64,000 nucleotides of DNA, from contig JASJOG010000085.1 of NCBI GenBank assembly GCA_030142905.1, forward strand, positions 186,001-250,000, written 5' to 3'. Position 1 is the stretch's first letter; each line of letters starts with the position of its first letter. The notes beneath the pieces are model-generated. The model was not told the DNA's origin and ran no database searches. It saw only the letters and a program-made list of their open reading frames with translations. Below, in pieces: positions 1-11,059 of the stretch. This stretch comes from Heliopora coerulea (taxonomy: Eukaryota > Cnidaria > Anthozoa > Scleralcyonacea > Helioporidae). The position numbers and the translations under genes were made by a program.

Positions 1-1180
1 GTCAGATAACATCGTCGTCAGTTGGAGGTAGACGTAGGAATAAAGATAGAAATAAAAAAAAACTTTGACGGATATTCGAAAGACACAAACCCAAAGACAG
101 AGTGAGGCATAATCGAAGACATAGATTGAGAGGCGAATTAAGAGGAATTTTAATTGAAAAAGAGGAAGACGAACAGCCGAAGTGAACGTGAAGGGAAAGG
201 CTGACGTACAGGTAAAGGTATACAGGTCAAACTAGCAGCTGATGTGGAAGTACAGGTGGACGGGACGGTAGCGGTTGATTTGAAAGAGGAATTGGAGGTA
301 AATGCAGGAATGAATAACGGGGTGAACATGGAGTAAAAGGAGAAGTTGGAACGCTAGTGGAGGAGAAGGTCGAGATGAAGGAGGGTGTGTAGGTACAGGT
401 ACGGGGTAAAAGATGTAGATATGGAAGTACACGTGGGGGTTAAGATGGCAGTAGATTGGAAGATGGAGTGGAGTAGGAGTTAAGGTGCATTCATTTAGGC
501 CTATTCTGACCACTCTTGTTCCAGAATGATAATAAAAGATCGCAGGGGATATTGAGTGCAAAAAGAACAGATATTTCAGCCGTTTACCTTGCGAAATAGC
601 TGTCGATGGCTTTTGTAAAGCTCCATTAAAGCATGCCAACTCTCTAGACAAGGGTATTTTACTATTCTTTTCCAACAAGGACTGATTTCTGAACATGATG
701 TAACTCTTGTCGTATGAAGTTCGCGTATGAAGTTCGATTGTGTTGCTGTCAATTCCGCTATTCTGAAATATTCCCAGTTGGTGAGCATCCGTATTCTGGC
801 GGCGCTGCCGCACTAATTAGAATAAATTAAATTATTCATAAATTAAATTATTAATAAATTATTATTAAATTATTCTAATTAGAACAGCCAGAATGATATC
901 CTGGTATTTCCTTGAAAACAATAGATGCCAAAAAAACGCGATAACCGTTCATTCCGTGCATAGTTATCCCGGAAGTCCCTAAGAACGCACCCAAAAGCGC
1001 GGGTACAATTTGAGATGGGGTTAGGAGGGTGGATGTGGAGTAAAGGTGGAGAGAGTATTAGAAATGATGGTAGAGATAGAGAGAATTTGAACAGTAAAAG
1101 AACTACAGGCATAAACTGAAGAAGATGGACTAGTAATGGATGGCAATATCAATAGATATAGCTTTTCTTTCCAATTATAG
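1..1180. other. Purine-rich, non-coding stretch upstream of the tail exon
   Basis: Positions 1-480 are strongly purine-rich on the + strand (GAGG/GAAG runs), giving spurious long open frames on the minus strand. Positions 810-880 hold AT-rich inverted TAATTTAAT-type repeats. If the tail exon at 1181 belongs to an array gene, this is probably its intron 4. No exon is recognised with confidence. Confidence 0.4.
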
Positions 1181-1336
1181 CACTCAGTTCCCGAGACCAA
1201 CCCCTTACAGAATCCAGCCAACGGATTTCCAAATATTACACCTCCTTATACACCACCTCTTGATAACAGGCAAAACAATCCAGGAGACGAAGTCCTTCAA
1301 ATCCCACCTCCGCCATATTCGAGACACGATGAATAA
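1181..1336 (+). CDS. Last coding exon of an upstream gene, proline-rich tail with PPxY motif (partial gene)
   Basis: Directly after a good acceptor (pyrimidine-rich tract, then ATTATAG at 1174-1180) lies a 52-codon open stretch ending in TAA at 1334-1336. It encodes a hydrophilic Pro/Asn-rich peptide that starts HSVPETN and ends PPPPYSRHDE. The PPPY is a textbook PPxY motif, a ligand for WW domains such as those of Nedd4-type ubiquitin ligases. Read in phase 0, it looks like the cytoplasmic-tail exons that end genes 1-4 downstream, so I infer the final exon of another array member whose first exons lie left of the window. I found no TM4 exon between 1 and 1180. That stretch is mostly purine-rich, as is intron 4 of gene 4. 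It could instead be the end of an unrelated gene. Confidence 0.5.
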   Translation, partial: HSVPETNPLQNPANGFPNITPPYTPPLDNRQNNPGDEVLQIPPPPYSRHDE

Positions 1337-3936
1337 CGTAATCTTTCTACAGTAAAACAAGAAACCTCATGGTTCATGACATCAGATAGAAAGTGCTGCG
1401 GGTCACTCGAACGAAGCTACGGACAATCGCTTTCCTACTCATTTACAATCTTTGAGGGACTTTGGTGCTAATTCCCTCTTTAAACGGAGGAAACTCATAC
1501 CACCACAACAGTCAAACAATATACAGATAATATAACACATATAATATAACATAATATAACATTTATTCTTCTATCGACTTTATTACGAAAGTTCTGAGAA
1601 TTTTGCATAATGAATGAAACCAATACAACTTTCACCTTCCAAATTCAAAGGCCCTTGTTGGCTACACGAGTTTTTTTCACTGGTTAGAAAATATCGTATC
1701 AGAGTTCTGAATGGTGAAAAGAACTCGTTCTGATTGATGAAATATTCATATTAACGTTCTGATTAGCAATCGGGTTTCTCGGCATAGATTTTGGCAAACT
1801 AATGTTTAAGTGCCAAGCAGATTTTAACATAATGCTGACTGTAAAATCCCTCAAAAAACCTAATAAAACATTATGAAGAACTGGAACTTCGTTGGACAAA
1901 CAAAGACGGAAGGTAGAAGAAAGGGTTATACTGCTAACTAAGGTTTATATTGCAGTATACTTTGGTATACTTGCTTTTAAGTGACAAGTAGATTTTAACT
2001 GTGTTGCTGAATGCAAAATTTCTTAAAAAACGAGATAAAAAATTATGGGAAACAGGAATTTCACTTTGCAGACAAAAACTGCAGGTAGAAAAAGGGTTCA
2101 CATTGCAAACCATGGTCACTTAGGTCAAGGACTAGTGCCATTTAAGGACTTTGAAAAACTAAACAGTGCTTGTTTTTCCAAACTGCACAAGAAACTATGC
2201 TATTACCAATTAATAATTTACATGAAAAAAAAACTAAAAAAAAACAAAACAAAAAAACAAACGATACTGTGCCAAAAAAGGTAATTCAGAACAAATTACA
2301 TTTAGCTTTTTCTGGACTGTTACTTTGAAATTGCACATCTCTCAGCCACTCTGCATCGAGAAATTTTTTCATGTATATCATTACGTATAATACCAATCTT
2401 ATGAATGAAAACCAGAGATAATATGATGTAATTTACATTTACTAAATGTTTTAATAACATGTCTTGCTCAAAATCGCATCTGGGAAGATAAATAGTAAAG
2501 TCAGTGATGGAAGAGTTAAATGAAATAAAGCTCAAATAAAATTTATGGCTACGATACATCGGAACTAAGAGGTTTTATGGTATGCAGCTTGGAAGGGTTG
2601 CGTCATTGAATTCCACTAAATACCTAAAAACGAATCAAAGATGTCAGCGGTTACGCCATTGCTGTTTTCACACGCTTGTGGCAATTTGTGAGGGGAACAA
2701 AACTGTAGAACAAATTTAAGCTTTGAAATACAACGAAAATGGTGATTTACAGATAAGAAGAATGAACGCTGTTACGTTAATTATGCCTGCATTAGTATTG
2801 GCAATAAATTTAAACATGTATGTACAGTAACCTAATTTGTTCACACGAAAACCGAGGTTTTTAAAGTTGATTCAAAATTACTATTTACACGAAGTCGTAA
2901 TTTAGCCATTCTCCATGTTTACGTCTTGCACCAGGTCTAAGGATCCCGCCAAAAAATCTCTATTACAGAGTCGGATGATTTTTATCCTTTTATACAATAT
3001 TTCTCTTTTCCTGTCTTTTCAGAGCTGGCACTCTAAGCAAAGCTTTGCACTTTCGTGACTGAAATAGAGTTTGCAAGCACAGTTTTCAGCGTGAAAACTT
3101 TTAGCTGATCAGAGAGCACATTCTGCTGTTTTGCGACCCAGTTATTAAAAGAGTCGCGTGCCGATTAGAATTGCCTTAAGTTTATGTGGACTTGGTTTTA
3201 ATCCATTTCTTCACAGAAGTAATCTTCTGAGATAGATTATTCCCCGCTTCAAGATTAAAAAAAAGAAGTGGAAAAAAAACACAAGAAACAAAAGAAAATT
3301 CAATAAAAAGCAATGAGGCCTATCCTTTGCTATCACAGCTAAACAAAACCTTTGAGCTTGATTAATTTTTCTCCACAAGATATCACAATTCTCCTTTGTT
3401 CGTTTGTAATGACTATAACGTTGCAATTTAAACACAAGGATGCTATTCACAGGCGATTTTTCCCTAAATTATCCCGACCTCGTTAAGGAGTTAAGAAGGA
3501 AATCCTCTAAAACCCCCCACTACTTTGGTCACGAAATCATAAGCGGAAGTCGTAAGAGTAAACGATGAAATTTCCATAAAATTAGCATAGAATTTTTGAC
3601 AAGTCGAAAAAAGGTAACCCTTAACCCTTCGATCAAGGATTAAGACATTCGTTATGCCCAAGTTGATTTGTCTATAAGCCTAAAACCTAAGTTAACGACC
3701 AGCTGTAGCAAGCTAGAAGGAAAGGAAGGCACACCTTTTGTGTATAACTTTTAAAATATACACAAAGCCATCTGCCTCCGTTTCCTTTCCGTAATTATTC
3801 CCAAAGCGAGCCTCATTAGTCATATGTTAAAATGTCTCCAGAAGCTGCTTTTATGCTAAGCAACTGTTGTGATTCATAATCAACTACTGTCCTCTGCGAA
3901 AGCTGCTTCGTCATTCGCTGGGCGCTTTTCAACACC
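1337..3936. other. Intergenic region between the upstream tail exon and gene 1
   Basis: No supported coding exon. It contains a diverged direct repeat (1808-2113), an A-rich run near 2222-2270, and a short hairpin near 3735-3766 (TTTGTGTATA with its inverted partner TATACACAAA). The promoter and 5' UTR of gene 1 should lie at the right end but show no motif I can defend. Confidence 0.5.
1808..2113. repeat. Diverged tandem direct repeat, two units about 170 bp apart
   Basis: The segment beginning AAGTGCCAAGCAGATTTTAA (1808) recurs as AAGTGACAAGTAGATTTTAA (1979). The similarity continues for about 130 bp, through a shared GGTAGAAGAAAGGGTT / GGTAGAAAAAGGGTT end. The units differ by many substitutions, so the duplication is old. 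Confidence 0.6.
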
Positions 3937-5591
3937 ATGATGGCGCACCGCTCAAAGAACTCGAAACCAGTATTCGTGCTGCTGACATTGTTCGGTTTCA
4001 TTCTCTTCTTTATTGGGGGTTCTGTGATAGCAAGCGGATGTGTACTGACCTTACACGAGAGTTTTCAAAATTCGGCCGGGTTGAAGGACAAGATAGACAT
4101 TGAGTATGACTATAGTCACTACTGGACTGGAGGACCCGTAAGTATCCCTGAACCTTTTTAGCCTTTATGGAAAACTTTTGAACCTTTTATGTTACCTTTC
4201 CTGCCCTGCTTTGACCTTTTTCAGTCACTAAATAGTGACCAAGCTAATATACTCGTTTCTGGTTTCTTCCATTTTATCGTCTACTGTGAACTGCAGCCAG
4301 TCACAAAGACGCGAGAGTTTAATTTCAAAGGAGCGATACATATCCGATAAGATTACATCAAGCAAAGTCAAGGCTATCGAGGAACTTATATGTGCGACGT
4401 TAATCTCCCACAAACTTAGCAACCGAACATGTATGCTAATGACTTCACTACACAAGTCGAAACACTAGCTGTCCCATTATTTCACCTACATAAAGACTGG
4501 TTTCCACAAAGGAAAATTTGCCTCAAGAAAGGAACGGACAGGAAAGTTTTCTTTGTCTTAAAGTCATTAGTTCCGACCGAGAGTTCACAAGACAATGGAA
4601 ACTTTCCTGTCCGTTCACAAATTTTACTTAGTGGAAACCAGCCTTAATGCAGATATATTTTGAGTAAAATGTGTCTATCTGTCTTAGACTGAACTTTCAT
4701 CTGCAAAGGTTTCTGTAGATACTTTCTCAAAGTACCTGTTGTGTTGGATAGATTTTATCTGTCAGTGGCTAGGTCCCATTGTGGATTTAATGTGTTTTTC
4801 TGCCTACCATGTTAATAATTAGTTACGAGACCTGGGTCGTAGCGTGCTTTTTCCCGCAGCTAAATTTAGTTGAATCAGAAGTCCATTTTAAGTCTTTCCT
4901 AATACAAAAGGAAGGGTAGATTTTCTCACAAGTCGTTTACGAGACAAATGGAGCGTCTTTCTAATTTAGTTTTAATTTTTAAGTGCAATTTAGTAATTGT
5001 CGAAGTCGCCAAGACTTGGCGAAAAGGACGTTCACTCGTGGATGTCGGAATGCGGGTATTCTGCAATCACCAGTTAAAATGTCCTTCCAATCGCATTTTA
5101 TATCAAAGCTTGTTCGATCAGCATGTAGTTACTTCTCGAATTTAGACCTCAGGGCTGTACTAATTGTGGAATTGGTTTTATTGTTGTTGTTTTTTTCATG
5201 TTTAGTATCTAATCACAGCTGCGTTGACTTTGTGGTCGGGATATCGACAAAGAAAAAGACGTCTGGTAGGAATGACGTAATACGTTTATTGACATAGATT
5301 CAAAGCTTACTTGAACGAGGCAAAAACTCCAACTTGTCCTCTGACCTAGTTCTCAGTCGCATACCTACATACAGGTTAATCCACAAGCAAGATCCACACA
5401 TGCAACACTAGCGGATCCAGACTTAGCTTGAAGAGGGGACCCAGCCTAGGAGTAGGCATTAAACAGTAGCATTTACTTTCCTGCTCTGAGCTTTTCCAGA
5501 GAAATCACATGTCCAGCTGTTTGATATTGTTTTTAATGGCAACTGAGATGTTTAAACGTGCATTTATAGCATTTACAAGAACATATACAGC

Positions 5592-5647
<56 letters not shown>

Positions 5648-8600
5648 CTGAGATGATAATGTTTACGATGTATCCAAGAGTGCTAGATACCGTATGGGGC
5701 AGAGCTTAAATGTAGTGAAATTTCGCTTAAGAGTATATGGTTGCTACTCCGAGTTTCAAGCGGATGCGATCTTCAGGCCTGAAGATCGCATCCGCGTGAA
5801 ACTCGGAGTAGCAACCATATACTCTTAAGCGAAATTTCACTACTATATATATATATATATATATATACACGCGTCAACACTTTTCATTTATGTTCTGAAT
5901 TGCATGTGTCCGAACAAAATCTTTTAACTTGCATTTTATAAACTACTTGAAAGATGAACACTTGTAGCAATTTTCTTGTCCTATTTCTTCAGTTAGTAAA
6001 CAAATTTATCATAAATTATACTTGTTATTCTCTTACGGAAAGGAGTGGCCACCCTGGATCCGCCATTGTGTAATCACCAGCAATGATGCGGCCAAGCAAC
6101 TCAGTTTTTTTAACTTTTCGAAACGAAATAAAATTACCCGGCCCTGATGCGAATATATTTAAAATGGCACAATACCTGGATATCAGCATCAGTATCATTT
6201 CTTTAAAATCGATACCGTAGCTGAATGAGTTTGTCCGTTTTCTATTCAGTCATTTCGTGTTTTCAATGCTGAACACTGCGTGAAATGTTAATGCTAACAT
6301 GACGAGAATATTTTAGCATAGTGAAATTTAAGAAAGTGAAATAAAAAATGATTAAAAGCCTGATCTTAAACGTATCCGGACCAAACTTTTTCTCCAAAGC
6401 TCACCCCAATTTTAATTCTAATGTTGTACGCTACCGCCAAATCCCATCCTAATCCATGTGATTTACTATTTTGCTGGAACACTGCGTACCATGTTGAAAC
6501 CTACAAGAGCCCAGTCTTAAAAAGGTCCATTCTCAAATGCGAAAATCACATCCAAAGAATTTCGGCTGTTGGACGCGGCCAGACGGACTAATTTATACGC
6601 TTAGCAAAAATGTGTAACACATAAGGCGCCGTTGGTGAATAAGTTATGAGACACGATACATGAATTATCAGTCCACATATAGAAGATATGTTTCATATAT
6701 TAAGGCTTCATATGTAAAAATCGGAATTATGCTAGTTCCCATATGCGTGAGATGTTTCATTTGCGAAAATGTTCCAATATCAGGCGCGGAAATGTTGTCT
6801 TAGCAAAATGGCATGTAAAATTTTCATATGGACGCTCACAGACTCCAAAACCGTTCTCCCATCATTACATTTGACAAATAGCAGAATCCTTTCGGACGTC
6901 ACATTTTTGATGCCAATCTATATGAGCGGGAACCGCCTGCCTGTTTTGATGAATATCTTGCCACAGCTATAAAAGACGCCGACAATGAATTGGCAAACGG
7001 GATCTGGTGTAGTCTAGCGGAAGAAATTACTGAATAAATTCCAATTACCTTTTACAGATGGGGAAAGATTTTCGCGATAGGAGTAAGCCCGTTTAGCTGG
7101 GATAGCCCAAAAGATGCAAACGGCCCTTCGACTGAGTCATTTCCTTTCAGCGTGATTGTTATGACAAAGAAATTGCCACAGGCGGGTATTTAAATAATAA
7201 TGATAGTTGAGCAGACGTAATAAAAGTGGCCTTCCACTCATTGATTACAACAGAATGTCCGGAGAGTAAATGCATGAAGACTTCAAGCTAACTTGGCAAA
7301 TGTTAAAGCAAATTTTGAAACCTTTCAAAAGGGAAATGGAATGTACAAATATCTTGCTAACGATTCGCTTAATTTCTTTTCGTACGTAGACATTTGTCAC
7401 TGCCGGGTTACTTCTCTTTTCGCTGGCAACTTCTCTGTTTGCCATCGTCCTGGATGGCCCCGACTGGATAGAATGGAAAAACATTGATCGAATGATGAAG
7501 TTCTGGGAAAGAAAAGTGAACTACAGTTGTCGGTCTGTGAACGACACTTGTACGTGCAGCCAAGAGAACGGTCTTTATCCCCGTAAGTTGAATGAATTTC
7601 ATTTGAAAGCGATACTGCCCTGGAGAATAACCACTGAGGTAAATAGGCAGGGGGGGCGTATTGTTAGCACGTTCAGCCAGTGATGATCAGATCACATAAG
7701 ACAGTAAAGAGTTCCTTGGTGTGTCGGGTTGGGCACAGATGGACTGGGACTTGAAGCGGGAGGACTCGTCTCGGGCTGGCTGGGACCTCTTGGGGTCAAG
7801 CTCGGACCGGAAGGGACTTCTCCTGGATTGGCTCAGCTGTGACCGTCAGTTCGATTCGGCAAACAGTTAACAACCATCGAACATCATCATCATCGTAGGG
7901 TTTTACCAATTGGCAATGCATATCCACATAATGCACCTCCAGCTTTCTCTGTCTTGAATCAATTCCTTCATTTGTTCGTAAGTTTCCTCATTCATCATGT
8001 TACAGAAACTTTCTTTTTCTTATAATAGAGGCCTCTTGTCTTCTGTCCATGACACTATCATATCTCGGTGAAGCCCATCACGTCTGGGAATGTGACCAAT
8101 CCATTACCCCTTCTTCCTCATAATGATTTTAATCTGCATCTTCTCCTCTTGCATCTACCATAATTGCCAAAATAACAAAAATTCGAGAACCGTCAGTCAC
8201 AAAAACGTTGAAACAAGACGAGTGATACTTTTTTCAATTCGCCACACAGGTTATACGATGAGATGGTGACTCAGCTCTTCGAAGCGTGTAAAGTTACATT
8301 GTGCGTGGTTTATGTTAACATGAAAATATTCGTGAAGTACTGGGTGACCAGAAAGTGAACTAATCTAGGTACGTCATTTTTCTTACAGAGATAGTGTCCC
8401 AACTAAGCGACTGTGACCAGGTGGTGTATTTGGCGACCTTATACGGCTTTATCGTAAGCGGCGCTGTTGTTGGTGCTGTTGTATGTCTGGGAACGCTTCT
8501 GGTAATGGTGAATTCCATTTCCTGGAAAAATCCTTGGAAGGCAAGTCAAACAAAATAATCATACATGACAATAAAGAGAAGTTTAATATTAGAGAGAACA

Positions 8601-9497
8601 ATCATCGCATTTTCTGTTGTATTTCCGAGTTACTGTAGTCAGAATATGGAATTTACTCGATAATTAAACGCCTCCGTGGAATAAGCGCCGCACATCAGAG
8701 CAAAAATGATAATAAATGCTGGAATTGAATGAGTGTCACCACGCGCTCCACTCCCAGTTAAAAACAACGTACCGCTAACTCGAAGCACCTAACCACTATA
8801 GAGCAGCACTCGTTCGAGGTGTTGTAGTTGTTATCATTTCTAGAGATAAAAAAGCAGTTATATTTTACTCGAAAATGCTATTTTTTGATGAGATTTAATA
8901 AGCGTCGTGCTCTAACAAGTTCCACATCAAAATGACTTCAACTTTAATAAGCGCCGCGGCACATTTTCGGGTGAGCACGGTCGGACATAAAGGATGCACT
9001 CCAGTTGCGTAACTCCCTAGTTGGCCTAACCCAGCCTAAAAAGACCCTTGTCCAGTCCAACGCCCATCTCAACTTGTAGAGCAATGTAGTCTTCATACAC
9101 TATAAAACTAGACGTTATACAATTGCAATATGACATATCTAAGTGTTCGAGACGCATTTGTCAAATCTGTACAAAGTGTAAAGGCCCCGAAGTTCCTAAG
9201 GTTCCATGAACGCCCCGCACAAGAAATGTTCCGGTTACGTTGTTCATGTACTGTAATTATGAATGTTCCTTTTATCACAACCTTCTCCTTTTTTAGGCCT
9301 TCACGTCCTACACTACGTCGTACGCCAACAAAGGAGCTTTCAACGACGTAATGGAACTCTACAAAGAACGTGAACGAAATCACACACTAGCCTCGAGCTC
9401 AACTTTATCTATAGGAAGACAGAACCAAGAGTACATGCCAGCATGGTCGCTTTATGGGAACACAACTGGTGAATTAAATAATCGAGATTCTCATTAA
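3937..9497 (+). CDS. Gene 1: CD20/MS4A-like tetraspan membrane protein (5 exons, about 268 aa)
   Basis: Exons: 3937-4137, 5206-5265, 7390-7582, 8389-8540, 9297-9497 (stop TAA). Intron phases 0, 0, 1, 0. Exon 1 starts MMAHRSKNSK, has TM1 at about residues 11-37 and ends in the family motif HYWTGGP just before the donor GTAAGT. Exon 2 (exactly 60 nt) encodes short TM2 and a basic turn, YLITAALTLWSGYRQRKRRL. Exon 3 gives TM3, an LDGPDWIEWKN aromatic patch, and loop cysteines in C-x7-C-x-C. Exon 4 carries the fourth cysteine (LSDCDQ) and TM4. Exon 5 is a 66-residue polar tail starting AFTSYTTSYANKG. Intron 4 begins with GC (GAAG|GCAAGT), and the 152-nt exon 4 length matches genes 5-7. NYS and NDT are possible N-glycosylation sites. 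I infer a plasma-membrane protein. The family assignment rests on pattern, and the function is unknown. Confidence 0.75.
4493..4646. mobile_element. MITE-like foldback element in intron 1 of gene 1
   Basis: The left end AAAGACTGGTTTCCAC and the right end GTGGAAACCAGCCTT are inverted copies. The pairing continues inward for roughly 50 bp (GAACGGACAGGAAAGTTT against AAACTTTCCTGTCCGTTC). A short TA/TAA flank may be the target duplication. It has no coding capacity. Confidence 0.65.
5597..5646. repeat. (AT)n microsatellite in intron 2 of gene 1
   Basis: About 50 bp of uninterrupted AT dinucleotides. A second (AT)n tract lies at 5843-5868, with a large palindrome between the two. Confidence 0.95.
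5713..5842. repeat. Near-perfect 130-bp palindrome (65-bp arms, no spacer)
   Basis: The left arm, starting TAGTGAAATTTCGCTTAAGA, is matched by the right arm, ending TCTTAAGCGAAATTTCACTA. The centre CTTCAGG|CCTGAAG is at 5777/5778. I see one mismatch (AAGCGG against CCGCGT). It is bounded on the right by an (AT)n tract. It could be a foldback element or two head-to-head tails of a Penelope-like element. Confidence 0.85.
7880..8170 (-). mobile_element. Degraded non-LTR reverse-transcriptase C-terminal fragment (minus strand)
   Basis: The reverse complement reads, with frameshifts, a GHIMRKK-like segment followed further on by QDRESWRCIMW. Both resemble the conserved C-terminal region after the RT domain in RTE/Jockey-type LINE proteins (a W.GH motif, then DR..W). 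It lies in intron 3 of gene 1 and is clearly dead. The assignment is by eye only. Confidence 0.4.
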
Positions 9498-11059
9498 ATA
9501 ATCCAGATTCTCATCGAAGAACCCGGAGGTCATACATTCATATTGCAATCATGGAGACATTTAGTAAATGTGAACTTAGTCCCGATATCTATGTCCTGAT
9601 AGCCCGGTGCAAAAATGACCACCAACTTGGATTAGCCTTTCGAGATTCGTCCTTCAATAGATGATTCAAAAACATGTTGACTCAAGATCGAGGCTCGAAA
9701 GACTAACTCAAATGAACAAATAAGAATATGTCAGAATCATCGTTTTGGTAACATGAAGAGAGTATTCCATGATTAATTCATGAAATATTATCTTTATACA
9801 TGTATAAGAATATTAAATTGGCAAGCACTTCTGCTTAGGGTCTGTATATCGTCAATAATGAGACTTACTCGTGTTCTAGCAAGAAGCGACACTTAACGAC
9901 TTATAGCCCAACAAATGCCGTGCGACACTGCTGCCAAACGCCATGTATGTGTATTGGCTCCTAACTCGCTGCTCAAAGTACGTTTACACGCGAGGTTTTA
10001 TTCCTTGCCATTGTCATCCTGGTATATGAAATAAACCCTCGACAGTATATGCTCCAAGATAACTAACCATGATTTGCTCCAGTTCTTCCTCGATGCTCTA
10101 ATGAGTTTAACACATACACCAAGATAACAATCACGAGGCACAAAGATACACGATATGGAAAAGAATTATCAGAAAGTCTCGTTACTCATTGTCTGATCAT
10201 TTACCTCCAAAACGCGGGAGAATACTACGAGATCGCGTACACAAATTTATCCTTCCTAAAGTTTGAACCGACCGTTTATACAGAACTTTTACAGACAGAT
10301 GTCGTTTGAGTTTTAATTAATTTTATGTAAGTAGGATCTATTAATTAATAACTTTCATATGGTCATGATACTATTATTTACTATTATATGGTCATGATAC
10401 TGTTATTATTTATTATATTATAAGATCGGGAGACCAAGAGGCCTGGAGATCGGCTAATCTCCCCCAATTGGCTCCGGGGTCCGACATTTCTTGGGCAATT
10501 TTCACCGTTGTACTAAACCAGTTTATAAGACTGGAACAATCACATTTAAAATTATCCGTGTGTGGTACAGTTTTAGAACAGCATTGTAGTTTCTTTAGGT
10601 CTTCGTTGGCTACATTTATGGACCTTCATGTCTTAAATTTTTATTAGGTGACAATATTTCTAACTTTAGTCGGCCTCCGAAAGTCGAAATGGACGTTCGT
10701 GGTATGGTTATGGAGTCAGAGAGCGACTTTTTGTATGAATCAATCACACATAAAATGCTTATATACAAGTGGCCTAAACTTTGTCAAAGCAAATAATTTG
10801 ATGAAGAATCTGTAACATTACAAATAGACGAACAAAGCCAGGTATTTTAATAAAATTCATGAATTTACACCAGATTATTATTCGAGTCAAAAAAGCGCTG
10901 CGGGATACTAAAGATTTACCGAAGCGTTTCACCTTCTCTCGAAAGTGTCTTTCGATGTCGTACCACCACCTTCCTTGTCGTCTGTAATCGTGTCCAAAGT
11001 TCCCCGTCAAAAGAAGAAACAAAAGTTCAGCGTACGGTTCAGTCGTGGCGAGTAAGAAA
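9498..11059. other. Intergenic region between genes 1 and 2
   Basis: AT-rich, with a short direct repeat (TATATGGTCATGATACT...ATTAT, twice near 10359-10420). No coding exon, tRNA or recognisable transposon is seen. The gene 2 promoter and 5' UTR are expected near the right end. Confidence 0.5.

Noticed and set aside
232..813. 193-residue minus-strand open frame
   Set aside because: Its C-terminal two thirds are the reverse of a purine-rich tract (Pro/Leu/His-rich low complexity), so it is not a protein. Only the right-hand 225 bp is kept as a weak exon-like finding.
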